This document shows positions 43,575 to 53,841 of a stretch of 64,000 nucleotides of DNA, in pieces. Origin of the DNA: Algibacter marinivivus (GTDB lineage: Bacteria > Bacteroidota > Bacteroidia > Flavobacteriales > Flavobacteriaceae); contig NZ_QFRI01000001.1 of assembly GCF_003143755.1 (NCBI RefSeq), forward strand, positions 1,200,051 to 1,264,050, in the 5' to 3' direction. Position numbers and translations under genes: made by a program. Numbering within the stretch: position 1 is the first letter of the stretch; every line of letters starts with the position of its first letter. The notes under the pieces are model-generated. The model worked only from the letters and a program-made list of their open reading frames with translations, did no database searches and was not told the origin of the DNA.

Positions 43575-46500
43575 TCACTTCTCAACCACAACCCATTTTC
43601 CTTTAGTCCTAACCAAAAACTCATCATCATACATTGCCTCAGCTTGCACTCCAGGTAAATAATATGTGCCTAAATACGAGGCATTCAACATCACATTAAA
43701 CGTTTTTGTACTGTGTTTTCCTTTTTTAGGTAAATCAAAATAGAAATTCACACGGTCATCTCTAATATCGGTATGTCTTGCAGCACTTGTTGTTGTGCTT
43801 CCAAAAGCTGTAAAACGGGTATTTACAATTTCCCAACCCGATGGAAAAATTTGAGTCAACGCCACATCATTAACCGATGCATTTTTCAAATTACTCACAC
43901 TAACGGTAGCCACAAAATCTTGTCCTTGCATGAGTTTAGAAACATCAATTGTATTCCCTTTTAAATCTTTGTATTGCACCGATACACTTAGTCCACGTTG
44001 TTCTACCAATTCTTGCCCAAGTGGTAATTTTCCAGAATTCAATACTCTTACATAAACCACATTGTCTTTAGCATTTTTAAAAACTAAATTATTTATGCCT
44101 TCAACTACGTTTAAATCTCGTTGTGCAATCGCACTTTTGGTGTCTATACTTTCGGTTTTTCCATTAATGGTATAATTTAGGTTTAAAGCTTTTCCACCAT
44201 TAGCGTTTACCATTTTTGCCATGGCCAATAAACTATACGCTGTTGTTTGCGTGCTCATCCATCGGTTACTTGATAAATCTCTAGCAATGTATTCAGCAAG
44301 TTCTCGCATTTTAGAATCTTTAGTCAATACCATAGTTTCTAGAGCCATCGCACGGTTTCTATCTACTGAGCCATAGGTGTAATAATTATATCGCTGAGGT
44401 TTAAAATTAATATTAGCCGATTGCGAAATCTTGTCACTAGCCTCTTTTTGTCCTGCTAAAGCATAAGCCGCCGCCAATCGCCATTTGGCTTCATTCGAAA
44501 TTTCAGAGAATTCTCTAAGACGGTTCATACTTGCTAAATCCGGACTACCAGCCAAAGCCATAGTATATAATCTGTAAGCCTGTGCTAAATCTGAATTGTA
44601 AGTGCGATAACTTGGTCGCCAATTTCTAGCGGCTTGCTTTTGGTACATCAACCAATTACTTTTAAAGGTTAATGGCAGCACATAGCCTTTCTTTTCGGCT
44701 TCAATCATAAAATGTCCTGCATAACTAGTGCCCCAATCGTTGGCACTAGCTTCTCCAATCCAATAACTGAGCCCACCATGTGCACGCTGAAAATGTCCTA
44801 AACGCTTAATTCCATTTTCAATATTCGTTTGAATTTGTTTCTTTTTATCAAAAGTCAAATCAAAAATATCAGCTAAAAATAACTGCGGAAACACACTCGA
44901 TGTGGTTTGCTCTACACACCCATGCGGATAACGAATTAAATACTGTAAGCGTCTTGAAAAATCCATCGGAGGCAAGGTTGAAAATTCAACGGTAGCCGAA
45001 TTTGTTCCAGCAACCCCAAACGTTGAAAAGTCTAACGTTTCAGATGTGTTTGCAGCCAATGTTTTATCCAATGCTTTTGAAGTAATTGGATTTGTATTTA
45101 TCACATCCAATTCCACTTTGTATGTTGATTTTTCGCCATTGCCAGTTGCAATCACTTCAACCGTATTAATGCCTTTGGCTTTACTAACATCCAATTCAAA
45201 ATAAGCCATTTGTTCATCAGGTTTACCAAAACTCAACGCTTTTGTGGTTTCTCCAACTATTGAAATCCCATCACTCAATTTCAAACTAATATTAACATTC
45301 TTCACTTTGGGTTCCATAGCAAAAACGGTAACGGGCAATGTTACTTTTTCGCCAGGGCTCAACTTCCGCGGAAGCGTTGCTAAAACCATCAACGGTTTTT
45401 TAACTTCAACTGCTTTGTCGGTACTTCCATAAGCTTCATTATCATTATTTCCAGCAACCACCATCGTTCGAACAGAACCTATATAATTTGGTAATTTTAT
45501 TTGATGGGTTTTTGTTTTTCCAGCATCCAATTTAAAAGGCCCTAAATACGTAACCACAGGTTTAAAACGATTCGCTTTTTTGTTTTTTCCACCTGCAGCA
45601 TTGCCATCGCCACCAATGGCAAATACTTGGTCAATACTTCCTGAATACGCTCCAATAACGTCATCAAAAACATCCCAAGTTTTTACACCCAGAGCTTGAC
45701 GTTTATAAAACTCATTCCAAGCATTTGGCGTTTTAAATCGCGTTAAATCTAGCAGCCCTTCTTCAACCATGGCAATAGTATAAGTCATCGCTTTGTTGTT
45801 TTTCTCAGAGACTTTCACTTCAAAAGTTTGCTCTGGACGCAATTTATCTGGCATGCTTAATTCAGGATATAATTTCGTGTTTGGGTTTTCAACCATAATG
45901 GGAATGACACCATATAATCGAATTGGTAAATCGTTAGCAGTAATCGCATGTGGTTGTAATAATGAAATATTCACAAACGCATTTGGTGCCATTTCTTTAC
46001 TGATTGGAATATCAACAACCGTTTCGCCTTTTGATGTTTTAACCCATTGATAATCCAAAACTTCGGTGCCATTTTCAATACTTACCAATGCACGCCCTTC
46101 ACTTCCTGACGCAAAAGTCACTTTAGCTATTTCACCTACATTATAGTTTTCTTTATCAGCAGAAAAGACTAGCATTTTAGCTGCTTCTTTATCAGATGAT
46201 GGTGCTTTTTGCCACCAGTTTTTATAGAAATATGCGGTTCTTCCTGTGGCGTGACCACTCACAGGATCTGATATTCTAATGAGGTAACGTCCACGGTCAT
46301 TATCTGGAATTTTCACATTGAAATTAGCTTTACCGTTAGTATCTGTATTTATTTTTAGAGATTTATAAGGTCTGTGATAACTACTAGACACATAACTCGC
46401 CAAATCATCGTAAGACGAATTCCACCACCAGCGCCATTCCACTTTATAAATCTTCACTTCAAGGTTGTTGCGTTTTATAGGCTTGCCATTTTCATCAACC

Positions 46501-49145
46501 ACCACTAAGTCAAAGGTTTGGTTTTCATCTGTAAAAAATGAACCATAAGCATTTCCTTTTGGGGATTGTAATCCAACAAAAGATTTATAAGGTGCGTATT
46601 TTTTGGTAAAAGCGTCCATGGAGAAATCGCCACCATTTTCGAAAGCTCTCACTAAAAATTGAACATTCAGCATCCCTGGAGCGTTCTTCCCAACATTGAG
46701 TTTTTTGTTGATTGACGCTATACCTTCTTCATTTACTTTCCCTTCAAATATGTTAATTTCTTCAGTATTGAATTTTCGTGTAGGGTCGTTAAACGTGTAA
46801 TTTTTATAGTTTTCAAAAGCGGTATAAGCAGAAGTGAATTTCGCTTTTATCTCAGCTTTTAAATTTTTTCCTGGAGCTCCGTGAAGCCATTTTACATCCA
46901 AATCGCCTTTTAATAGTTCGCTATTTGAAAGGATTTCGTTTTCAAAATTGACCTTAATTTTTAATCGATTGGGTTTTACAGTTTCAATTTTTAAACCTTT
47001 ATAAAAGGTTGCTCCTCCAACAGAAACTTTGGCGTTGTAGTTTCCTGTTTTGCCTTCTGAAGATGTTGGTACGGTAAATTTGTAGAAGTTATTTAAGTGG
47101 TCTGCGGTAACGTTTTTGTATACCAATTTCCCGTTAGGATCGGTAATTTCTAGTTTTACTGGATGCCTTTTTGGAAGTTTGTTGGCGTTGTCATTCAACA
47201 TAAAAGTTAAATGCAAAGTATCTCCCGGTCGCCAAACACCACGTTCGCCATAAATATAACCTTTAAGACCGCGTTGTAAGCGATGTCCGGACACATCAAA
47301 CTTGCTAAGCGATAACGAATTCCCATCATGAAGTTTAACATAAGTAGTGTTTTTTCCTTTTGAAACGATGGCGAATGCTGCATTTTTATCAGAATCAATC
47401 AAAGTTAAACCTTGTTCGTCCGTAGTTCTGCTTGCCAATTCTTGCTGCTGAAAATTGTAAATAGCAACTTTTGCTCCAGCCTCTGGATTGGTGTTTAAAA
47501 TATTAGTAACCGCAAAATAATACGAGTTGTTAGCGCCCTGTTTTGCAATAACGCCCAAGTTTGAAGCGAGTAAATTTTGAGAGACAATTTTACGCTCGTT
47601 ATAATAGGCATCATGACATGGGTTTTGCTCTTCGCGCCAATTATAAACATAATTTTTGTAACGATAGGCTTTGTTATCCCAATAAGCTTCCTCACGTAAG
47701 TCTTCATTTTCAATATCTATTTCAGCGTAATCACCTTCATAGTAATCTTCCTCATAATAGTCATCATAATCATCATTTTCTGAATTTGAAATACCTGCAT
47801 TGGCTTCACAATCGTATAACGAATAGCGTTTATCAAAACTTAATTCCACCCGATAAATGGCGCCCGCATCAGCTTTAAAAAACTTTGATAAATCGATGCT
47901 ATAGACTTTCCATTTTCCAGTGTTTTCTGCTGCGGTTTGTAGTTGAATGGTTTGTTTTGCAATCCGACGCCCAACCTTTTTTATGTCGTATTTATTGTTG
48001 CTGTTTAAGTTGTTGTCTTGCAAAAATTGCAGCACATTATCTTCAAAAATCTTAATCACACGAACATCAACTGCACTTAAATTAACGGCTTCAAAATTGA
48101 ATTTTAATTGCTCAGAATTTGGTAGAATATTACCGTTGCTAATTAGTTTTACTTGTGGTTTTAAATCTTCAAAAGCTATAGTTTCAGAAAATGGTTTCTT
48201 CAATTTATAACCTTCAGTATTTTTGATGCCTTGAAATACATCTACCTGAATATTACCCACTAATTTGGTGTCTGGATACACTTTAAGAACATTTCCATCG
48301 ACTACATATTTTGGATTCTTTACTTTTTGAATGGAGACTAAACCATCAAAATTTTGTTGTTTTTTAAGTGGGTCTGAAAAGTTAATGGATAGATGCTGTT
48401 CTGGAGATTGGGTTACATTAGTTTCAACAATCGTGAAGTTATTTATACCAGGAATTAAAATGGTGTTTTCGCCTTCATTAGTTGCTTCAATAGATTTTCC
48501 ATTCCATTTTACAAGGATGTTGTCGTCTTCAATTTTTCGATTGATGCTGTCAATTTTAAATTCAAAATGCTTTGAATTTGTGTTTGCCTCATTAAAAACC
48601 AGTACTAATTTTTTGCCATTTTGAGAGGCTTCAACCAAAGTTTTTGCATCTTCAATTGAAATAACATCTGCCGATTTTATAACGCCTTCAAGGTATTGCC
48701 AATTTTTGCTGTACGATTGTAAATGATTAGTTTCAATATTAAAACTCGGCGTGATGGTTTTAAACTGAAATGTATAATCTTTAAAACCATCTGGCATTTT
48801 TTTATAGATATCATTTAGCTTTACAATAACCGTGTATTCCGTATCGGGTTCTAAATGTTCATCGGGTTTAAAAAGTAAGGTGTGTTTGTTGGCAACTGTT
48901 AATTTACCTTCAACATGAGGTTTTATGCTTACAATTTTACCGGTTATTTCCTGTCCCATTTCCCAGTCTTCAACTTCGTTTGCTAAATTGATTTGAATTG
49001 GACTAGCCACTGAAGTTATCCCTGATGTGGTATAACTGATATAATCCCGGAATTTGAAAAGATTATCGGTTTCTACGGGTTTCTTTTTACACGAAACAGC
49101 TAACATAATAAGCAATACGAAAGCGAAGCCTTTTTTTAATGACAT
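43575..49145 (-). CDS. Bacterial alpha-2-macroglobulin, lipoprotein
   Basis: The 1856-residue protein has a lipoprotein signal with the cysteine near residue 19 (MLAVSC), MG2-like and bait-region domains, and the thioester-forming CVEQ (in YPHGCVEQTTSS, near residue 1410) followed by the thioester helical domain. Bacterial A2Ms trap proteases in the periplasm and often sit with pbpC, so that wall repair and protease defence work together. Here pbpC is 2.7 kb away. An unusual stretch rich in Asp, Tyr and Glu lies near residue 460. Confidence 0.9.
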   Translation of the reverse strand: MSLKKGFAFVLLIMLAVSCKKKPVETDNLFKFRDYISYTTSGITSVASPIQINLANEVEDWEMGQEITGKIVSIKPHVEGKLTVANKHTLLFKPDEHLEPDTEYTVIVKLNDIYKKMPDGFKDYTFQFKTITPSFNIETNHLQSYSKNWQYLEGVIKSADVISIEDAKTLVEASQNGKKLVLVFNEANTNSKHFEFKIDSINRKIEDDNILVKWNGKSIEATNEGENTILIPGINNFTIVETNVTQSPEQHLSINFSDPLKKQQNFDGLVSIQKVKNPKYVVDGNVLKVYPDTKLVGNIQVDVFQGIKNTEGYKLKKPFSETIAFEDLKPQVKLISNGNILPNSEQLKFNFEAVNLSAVDVRVIKIFEDNVLQFLQDNNLNSNNKYDIKKVGRRIAKQTIQLQTAAENTGKWKVYSIDLSKFFKADAGAIYRVELSFDKRYSLYDCEANAGISNSENDDYDDYYEEDYYEGDYAEIDIENEDLREEAYWDNKAYRYKNYVYNWREEQNPCHDAYYNERKIVSQNLLASNLGVIAKQGANNSYYFAVTNILNTNPEAGAKVAIYNFQQQELASRTTDEQGLTLIDSDKNAAFAIVSKGKNTTYVKLHDGNSLSLSKFDVSGHRLQRGLKGYIYGERGVWRPGDTLHLTFMLNDNANKLPKRHPVKLEITDPNGKLVYKNVTADHLNNFYKFTVPTSSEGKTGNYNAKVSVGGATFYKGLKIETVKPNRLKIKVNFENEILSNSELLKGDLDVKWLHGAPGKNLKAEIKAKFTSAYTAFENYKNYTFNDPTRKFNTEEINIFEGKVNEEGIASINKKLNVGKNAPGMLNVQFLVRAFENGGDFSMDAFTKKYAPYKSFVGLQSPKGNAYGSFFTDENQTFDLVVVDENGKPIKRNNLEVKIYKVEWRWWWNSSYDDLASYVSSSYHRPYKSLKINTDTNGKANFNVKIPDNDRGRYLIRISDPVSGHATGRTAYFYKNWWQKAPSSDKEAAKMLVFSADKENYNVGEIAKVTFASGSEGRALVSIENGTEVLDYQWVKTSKGETVVDIPISKEMAPNAFVNISLLQPHAITANDLPIRLYGVIPIMVENPNTKLYPELSMPDKLRPEQTFEVKVSEKNNKAMTYTIAMVEEGLLDLTRFKTPNAWNEFYKRQALGVKTWDVFDDVIGAYSGSIDQVFAIGGDGNAAGGKNKKANRFKPVVTYLGPFKLDAGKTKTHQIKLPNYIGSVRTMVVAGNNDNEAYGSTDKAVEVKKPLMVLATLPRKLSPGEKVTLPVTVFAMEPKVKNVNISLKLSDGISIVGETTKALSFGKPDEQMAYFELDVSKAKGINTVEVIATGNGEKSTYKVELDVINTNPITSKALDKTLAANTSETLDFSTFGVAGTNSATVEFSTLPPMDFSRRLQYLIRYPHGCVEQTTSSVFPQLFLADIFDLTFDKKKQIQTNIENGIKRLGHFQRAHGGLSYWIGEASANDWGTSYAGHFMIEAEKKGYVLPLTFKSNWLMYQKQAARNWRPSYRTYNSDLAQAYRLYTMALAGSPDLASMNRLREFSEISNEAKWRLAAAYALAGQKEASDKISQSANINFKPQRYNYYTYGSVDRNRAMALETMVLTKDSKMRELAEYIARDLSSNRWMSTQTTAYSLLAMAKMVNANGGKALNLNYTINGKTESIDTKSAIAQRDLNVVEGINNLVFKNAKDNVVYVRVLNSGKLPLGQELVEQRGLSVSVQYKDLKGNTIDVSKLMQGQDFVATVSVSNLKNASVNDVALTQIFPSGWEIVNTRFTAFGSTTTSAARHTDIRDDRVNFYFDLPKKGKHSTKTFNVMLNASYLGTYYLPGVQAEAMYDDEFLVRTKGKWVVVEK

Positions 49146-49357
49146 AAAGATGAAGATTTAAATGAACAAAATAGTTAAAAAACGAAAGCGTAGGTAGAAT
49201 CCCGTTAATTAAATTACGTTGAAGAATTAAAGTTTAGTCTTTTGTAGATGTTAAATATGTCTTAAGATTTTTTATGTTTTGGTTTTCAGTAAAAGACCCA
49301 CCTCTTAATCCCCTCCAAGGAGCGGAAATCGTTATGTTTAAAAAGTAATATTAATTT

Positions 49358-50407
49358 TTATTTATTAAACATTCCAACATACAACTCACCTTTATCATTC
49401 ATAGTAGCCCTAAACATCCCTTGTGTGTTAAATTCCATAGCCATATTACCATCTTTATCTATGGCTACAATACCACCTTTTGCCCCTTGATCTCCAATAT
49501 TTGGTAATTTATTTTGAATAACTTCTTTTGCAGCTTCTTCAAGACTTAAACCTTTATATTCCATAAGTGCAGAAATATCATATGCCACCATACCACGAAT
49601 AAAAAACTCGCCCCAACCTGTGCTTGAAACTGCGCATGTGTTGTTATTAGCATAAGTGCCAGCACCAATTATAGGAGAATCGCCAATGCGTCCCCAACGT
49701 TTATTGGTCATGCCACCTGTAGAAGTTCCAGCTGCTAAATTACCATGTTTATCAAGAGCTGCACAACCAACAGTTCCGAATTTTGAGTTTTGTAAGTCTG
49801 CATCATAAAATGAGGCTACTTTATTTTTTTCTGAGGTTTTAACCCGCTCAAGAGATTTTAGCTTTTTTTCAGTAGAGAAATAACTAGGGTCTACAATTTC
49901 TAAGCCTTGTTCTTTGGCAAAAGTTTCAGCACCATCTCTGGAAAGTAAAACGTGTGGCGATTTATCCATGACCGCTCGAGCCAAATTAATTGGGTTTTTA
50001 ACCGTTTTTGTTCCAGCTGAAGCCCCTGCATTTAATGTTTTTCCATCCATAATAGACGCATCATGCTCGTTTGTGCCTTCATGAGTAAAAACAGCACCTT
50101 TTCCAGCATTAAAAAGTGACGAATCTTCTAGAATATTTATGGTGCTTTGTACTGCATCTAAACTTGTACCTCCATTTTTTAAAATATTATGCCCCACACG
50201 AATGGCTTCTTCAAGTTTTTGACGATACATGGCTTCTCGGGCTTCAGACATATTATCCCGTCTTATACTTCCTGCTCCTCCATGAATAATTATTGAAAAC
50301 TCAGCTTTTTGAGGATTAGTTTGAATGCTTTCAGTTTCTGGGTTTGATTCATTTTTACAAGAAAAAACCAAAATGAATATGATGAATACATTGATATACT
50401 TTTTCAT
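49358..50407 (-). CDS. Isoaspartyl peptidase/L-asparaginase, Ntn-hydrolase lipoprotein
   Basis: The 349-residue protein has a lipoprotein-like signal (MKKYINVFIIFILVFSC). The Ntn asparaginase fold shows IIIHGGAGSIRRDNMSEA and the nucleophile Thr in KFGTVGCAALDKHGNLAAGT, where self-cleavage should give two chains before T-V-G. It hydrolyses isoaspartyl dipeptides or asparagine in the cell envelope. It is divergent from the ALDH gene with a 121-bp gap holding a palindrome. Confidence 0.88.
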   Translation of the reverse strand: MKKYINVFIIFILVFSCKNESNPETESIQTNPQKAEFSIIIHGGAGSIRRDNMSEAREAMYRQKLEEAIRVGHNILKNGGTSLDAVQSTINILEDSSLFNAGKGAVFTHEGTNEHDASIMDGKTLNAGASAGTKTVKNPINLARAVMDKSPHVLLSRDGAETFAKEQGLEIVDPSYFSTEKKLKSLERVKTSEKNKVASFYDADLQNSKFGTVGCAALDKHGNLAAGTSTGGMTNKRWGRIGDSPIIGAGTYANNNTCAVSSTGWGEFFIRGMVAYDISALMEYKGLSLEEAAKEVIQNKLPNIGDQGAKGGIVAIDKDGNMAMEFNTQGMFRATMNDKGELYVGMFNK

Positions 50408-50435
50408 GAAAATTTAGATTAATTTGATGACTAAG

Positions 50436-50457
50436 TTACTAATTTTACTATTAGTAA
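50436..50457. promoter_or_regulatory. Palindrome between the asparaginase-like and ALDH genes
   Basis: TTACTAAT (50436-50443) and ATTAGTAA (50450-50457) form a perfect 8-bp inverted repeat with a 6-bp gap, in a divergent promoter region. Shape and place fit an operator for a dimeric regulator. TATATTCG, a loose -7 box, lies further downstream for ALDH. No regulator gene is nearby. Confidence 0.35.
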
Positions 50458-50528
50458 ATTTTAATAAAAACGACTTTTAATTAGTATATTCGCAAATAAT
50501 TTCGATATAAATAATAAATCAATAATTA

Positions 50529-52082
50529 ATGAATACAATAGCAACAGGTTTTGGTATAGACGATGCTCTAAAAATTTTAGGACTAAAGTCTATAAATGAA
50601 GGCTCCTCAACAGGTTCAAATAACTTTTCAAATGGCGAAATTATTGAAAGTTATTCTCCTGTAGATGGTCAATTAATTGGGAAAGTAAAATCGACTACCA
50701 GAGCAGATTACGATAAAGTAATGGATGCAGCAACAAAAGCATTTTTATCTTGGAGAGATATTCCAGCACCACAACGTGGCGAAATTGTACGTCAATTTGG
50801 AAATAAATTAAGAGATTTAAAAGAGCCATTAGGTAAATTAGTGTCTTACGAAATGGGCAAATCTCTTCAAGAAGGCTACGGAGAAGTTCAAGAAATGATA
50901 GATATCTGTGATTTTGCTGTTGGTTTATCTAGGCAACTAAATGGTCAAACCATTCCATCTGAACGTCCAGGACACGTTATGAGAGAACAATGGCATCCAA
51001 TAGGCGTTGTTGGGATTATTTCTGCTTTCAATTTTCCAGTAGCTGTTTGGGCTTGGAATACTGCTTTAGCATGGATTTGTGGTGATGTTTGTGTTTGGAA
51101 AGCTTCTGAAAAAGCACCGTTATGTGCTGTGGCATGTCAAAACATTATTGCTGAAATTTTAAAAGAAAACAACTTGCCAGAAGGCATTTCATGTATTGTT
51201 AATGGAGATTATAAAGTTGGAGAAATGATGACAACTGATGCTCGTATTCCTTTAGTATCTGCTACTGGTTCTACCAGAATGGGACGTATTGTTGGTGCTA
51301 CTGTAGCTGAACGTTTTGGGAAATCCTTGTTAGAATTAGGAGGAAATAATGCCATTATTATTACACCCTCTGCAGATTTAAAAGTAGTTGTTCCTGGTGC
51401 TGTTTTTGGTGCTGTTGGAACTTGTGGACAACGATGTACGTCTACTAGACGATTGATTATTCACGAATCTGTTTACGATAAAGTTAAAGATGCTATTGTT
51501 GGTGCTTATGGACAACTAACAATTGGTAACCCCTTGGATGAAAACAATCATATTGGACCATTAATAGACCATGATGCAGTAAACACCTATTTAACCGCTA
51601 TTGAAAAAGCAAAAGCTGAAGGCGGAAATGTATTAGTTGAAGGTGGTGTTTTAGAAGGAGAAGGTTATGAATCTGGTTGCTATGTAAAACCAGCAATTGT
51701 AGAAGCAGAAAATAATTTTGAAATTGTACAGCACGAAACTTTTGCTCCTATTTTATATTTGATGAAATACTCAGGTGAAGTAGAAAATGCTATTGCTAAG
51801 CAAAACGGTGTAGCTCAAGGTTTATCTTCAGCCATTATGACTAACGAAATGAAAGAAGCTGAGAAATTTTTATCATATGCTGGTTCAGATTGTGGGATTG
51901 CCAACGTTAATATTGGAACATCTGGTGCTGAAATTGGAGGCGCTTTTGGAGGCGAAAAAGAAACAGGTGGAGGGCGCGAGTCCGGATCTGATGCTTGGAA
52001 AGTGTACATGCGTAGACAAACTAATACAATTAATTATTCTGATGAATTGCCTTTAGCTCAAGGTATAAAATTTGACTTATAA
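50529..52082 (+). CDS. Aldehyde dehydrogenase, ALDH7 family (aminoadipate-semialdehyde type)
   Basis: The 517-residue enzyme has SLLELGGNNAIIITPSAD with the catalytic Glu and GTCGQRCTSTRRLIIHE with the catalytic Cys; the doublet TSTRR/RCT is characteristic of the ALDH7/AmaB group. Members oxidise L-2-aminoadipate-6-semialdehyde in lysine breakdown. The full length matches the family. Other lysine genes are not seen nearby, so the exact substrate is inferred from the family. A terminator follows. Confidence 0.88.
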   Translation: MNTIATGFGIDDALKILGLKSINEGSSTGSNNFSNGEIIESYSPVDGQLIGKVKSTTRADYDKVMDAATKAFLSWRDIPAPQRGEIVRQFGNKLRDLKEPLGKLVSYEMGKSLQEGYGEVQEMIDICDFAVGLSRQLNGQTIPSERPGHVMREQWHPIGVVGIISAFNFPVAVWAWNTALAWICGDVCVWKASEKAPLCAVACQNIIAEILKENNLPEGISCIVNGDYKVGEMMTTDARIPLVSATGSTRMGRIVGATVAERFGKSLLELGGNNAIIITPSADLKVVVPGAVFGAVGTCGQRCTSTRRLIIHESVYDKVKDAIVGAYGQLTIGNPLDENNHIGPLIDHDAVNTYLTAIEKAKAEGGNVLVEGGVLEGEGYESGCYVKPAIVEAENNFEIVQHETFAPILYLMKYSGEVENAIAKQNGVAQGLSSAIMTNEMKEAEKFLSYAGSDCGIANVNIGTSGAEIGGAFGGEKETGGGRESGSDAWKVYMRRQTNTINYSDELPLAQGIKFDL

Positions 52083-52107
52083 GATTAAGATAAGTTACTA
52101 GTATTTT

Positions 52108-52138
52108 AAAGTCACATTTCTTGAAATGTGACTTTTTT
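52108..52138 (+). terminator. Terminator after ALDH
   Basis: AAAGTCACATTTC pairs perfectly with GAAATGTGACTTT over a 2-nt centre, followed by TTT. Confidence 0.75.
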
Positions 52139-52220
52139 AGTTTTTGTGGTTCTTATTGTATGAGCTTAAAGTGTTAAATTATAAACACTTATATTTTTTA
52201 TAACCTAAAACAAAAACCTA

Positions 52221-53156
52221 ATGAGTAAAAAGACATCCTATCTTTTAGGGATTATACTCACTATTATTCTCGGTACTATTTTGTATTATTTTCTGTGTTG
52301 TAGCGTATGCTGTGGTGAAGGAAGTTGCGAACATAAGGAAGATGAGACTAAAAGTGCAGTAATTCCAGAAATTAAAGATGCAACTAGAAATGCATTTATG
52401 ATTAAAGACGCTAATGGCGACTTTAATTTAAAGTTGAACGACAACTTTAATTTTAAAACATCAAATTTTTCAATATTACAACCAGTTGCTGGAGATGTAG
52501 AAAATGGTGTATTGAAATTAAAAGATTATTTATTAGCAAACCCTTCAAAAACAGTTGATATTACTGGATTTTATAAAAGTGATGAAGTCAATAATTCTGC
52601 ATATCCAAATTTAGGTCTAGCCCGTGCAAACTCGGTTAAGAATTATTTAGTTTTACATGGCGTGTCTTCAAAACAAATAGATACTTATGGCGAATTAAAT
52701 GATGCTATAAATCCTGATGAAAATAGTACTTTGTTTGGACCATTGAAATTTGGGGTATTAACAACAGATGCATCAGATACATCAGCAATTGAAGCTCTAG
52801 AAAAAGCTTGTGATGCTGTTAGAACAAACCCATTGGTACTTCATTTTAAAACAGGAGAAGCCGCTATAGCATTAACTTCAGAACAGCGTCAAAAAATTGC
52901 TGATATTTCACATTGTGTTGATAAATTAGGCGTAAAAGTTCAAGTGGTTGGACATACTGATAACACAGGAGATGCTGCAAATAACGTTGTTCTTGGTCAG
53001 CAACGTGCAGATTTCGCAAAAAGTTACTTAATTAGAAATGGCATTCTAGAAGGTAATATCGAAACATCATCTAAAGGTCAAACAGAACCTATTGCAGATA
53101 ATACAACTGAAGCAGGTAGATCTGAAAACAGAAGAACAGAAATAACTATTAACTAA
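52221..53156 (+). CDS. OmpA family protein with N-terminal membrane anchor
   Basis: The 311-residue protein has one transmembrane helix (about residues 7-27) followed at once by the cysteine cluster CCSVCCGEGSC. Two OmpA-like domains follow: a degenerate one (about 80-165, with RANSVKNYLVLHG) and a canonical one (about 200-311, with QVVGHTDNTGDAANN and GRSENRRTEITIN). It should link the envelope to peptidoglycan. It stands 18 bp before a membrane-anchored HhH protein gene and probably shares a transcript with it. Confidence 0.85.
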   Translation: MSKKTSYLLGIILTIILGTILYYFLCCSVCCGEGSCEHKEDETKSAVIPEIKDATRNAFMIKDANGDFNLKLNDNFNFKTSNFSILQPVAGDVENGVLKLKDYLLANPSKTVDITGFYKSDEVNNSAYPNLGLARANSVKNYLVLHGVSSKQIDTYGELNDAINPDENSTLFGPLKFGVLTTDASDTSAIEALEKACDAVRTNPLVLHFKTGEAAIALTSEQRQKIADISHCVDKLGVKVQVVGHTDNTGDAANNVVLGQQRADFAKSYLIRNGILEGNIETSSKGQTEPIADNTTEAGRSENRRTEITIN

Positions 53157-53174
53157 AATTAAAAAAATAAAATT

Positions 53175-53705
53175 ATGAATTGGTGTATATTAATCCCATT
53201 ATTAGTCGGTGCTATTTGCGCAATATTAGGGTACTTATTAGGTAAACTTTTAGGTGGAGGTAATCATGAAGATTGTAATGAAAAAATAGGCAAATTGCAA
53301 ACTAAGTTGGATGCTTGTATATTGAGTAAAAGATCTTTAGAAAACGATTTAGAATCTACTAAAGCGTCATTAACATCATCATTAGCGTCAGCAAGTGCAA
53401 CCTTAATACCTTTTGATGCAGCAGCAGCTAAAGCAGTTTTTGGAAAGAAAGTAAAAGAGAATGATTTAACAATTGTTGAAGGTATTGGTCCGAAAATCCA
53501 AGAGTTATTTCACAATCAGGATGTAAAAACATGGAAAGCCTTATCAGAATGTACCGTTGATAAATGTCAAACTGTGCTAAACTCAGGAGGCGATCGTTTT
53601 AAAATGCATAATCCAGGTACATGGCCAGAGCAAGCAAAAATGGCTTATGAAGGCAATTGGAAGCAACTTTTAAAATGGCAAGATGAATTGGACGGCGGAA
53701 AATAA
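53175..53705 (+). CDS. Membrane-anchored coiled-coil protein with helix-hairpin-helix-like domain
   Basis: The 176-residue protein starts with a glycine-rich membrane helix (LIPLLVGAICAILGYLLGKL), then a coiled-coil stretch (about 35-75), then a helix-hairpin-helix-like domain of the COG3743/DUF4332 type (LTIVEGIGPKIQELFHNQDV). HhH domains bind DNA, yet this one sits behind a membrane anchor and next to an OmpA gene. The rest of the protein carries a conserved HNPGTWPEQAKMAYEGNW segment. The function is unknown. Confidence 0.65.
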   Translation: MNWCILIPLLVGAICAILGYLLGKLLGGGNHEDCNEKIGKLQTKLDACILSKRSLENDLESTKASLTSSLASASATLIPFDAAAAKAVFGKKVKENDLTIVEGIGPKIQELFHNQDVKTWKALSECTVDKCQTVLNSGGDRFKMHNPGTWPEQAKMAYEGNWKQLLKWQDELDGGK

Positions 53706-53730
53706 TTTCGCATAGATAAGTTTATATCAA

Positions 53731-53760
53731 AACCGTTTCTTAAACAGAAACGGTTTTTTT
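53731..53760 (+). terminator. Terminator after the OmpA/HhH pair
   Basis: AACCGTTTCT pairs with AGAAACGGTT around TAAAC, followed by a run of T. Confidence 0.8.
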
Positions 53761-53841
53761 GTATCTTCAAATATTGAATTTAAACCTTTGTAAAATATTA
53801 CAGTCTAAAGGCTTATAACCCTTTTTATAAATTTCACTCTG

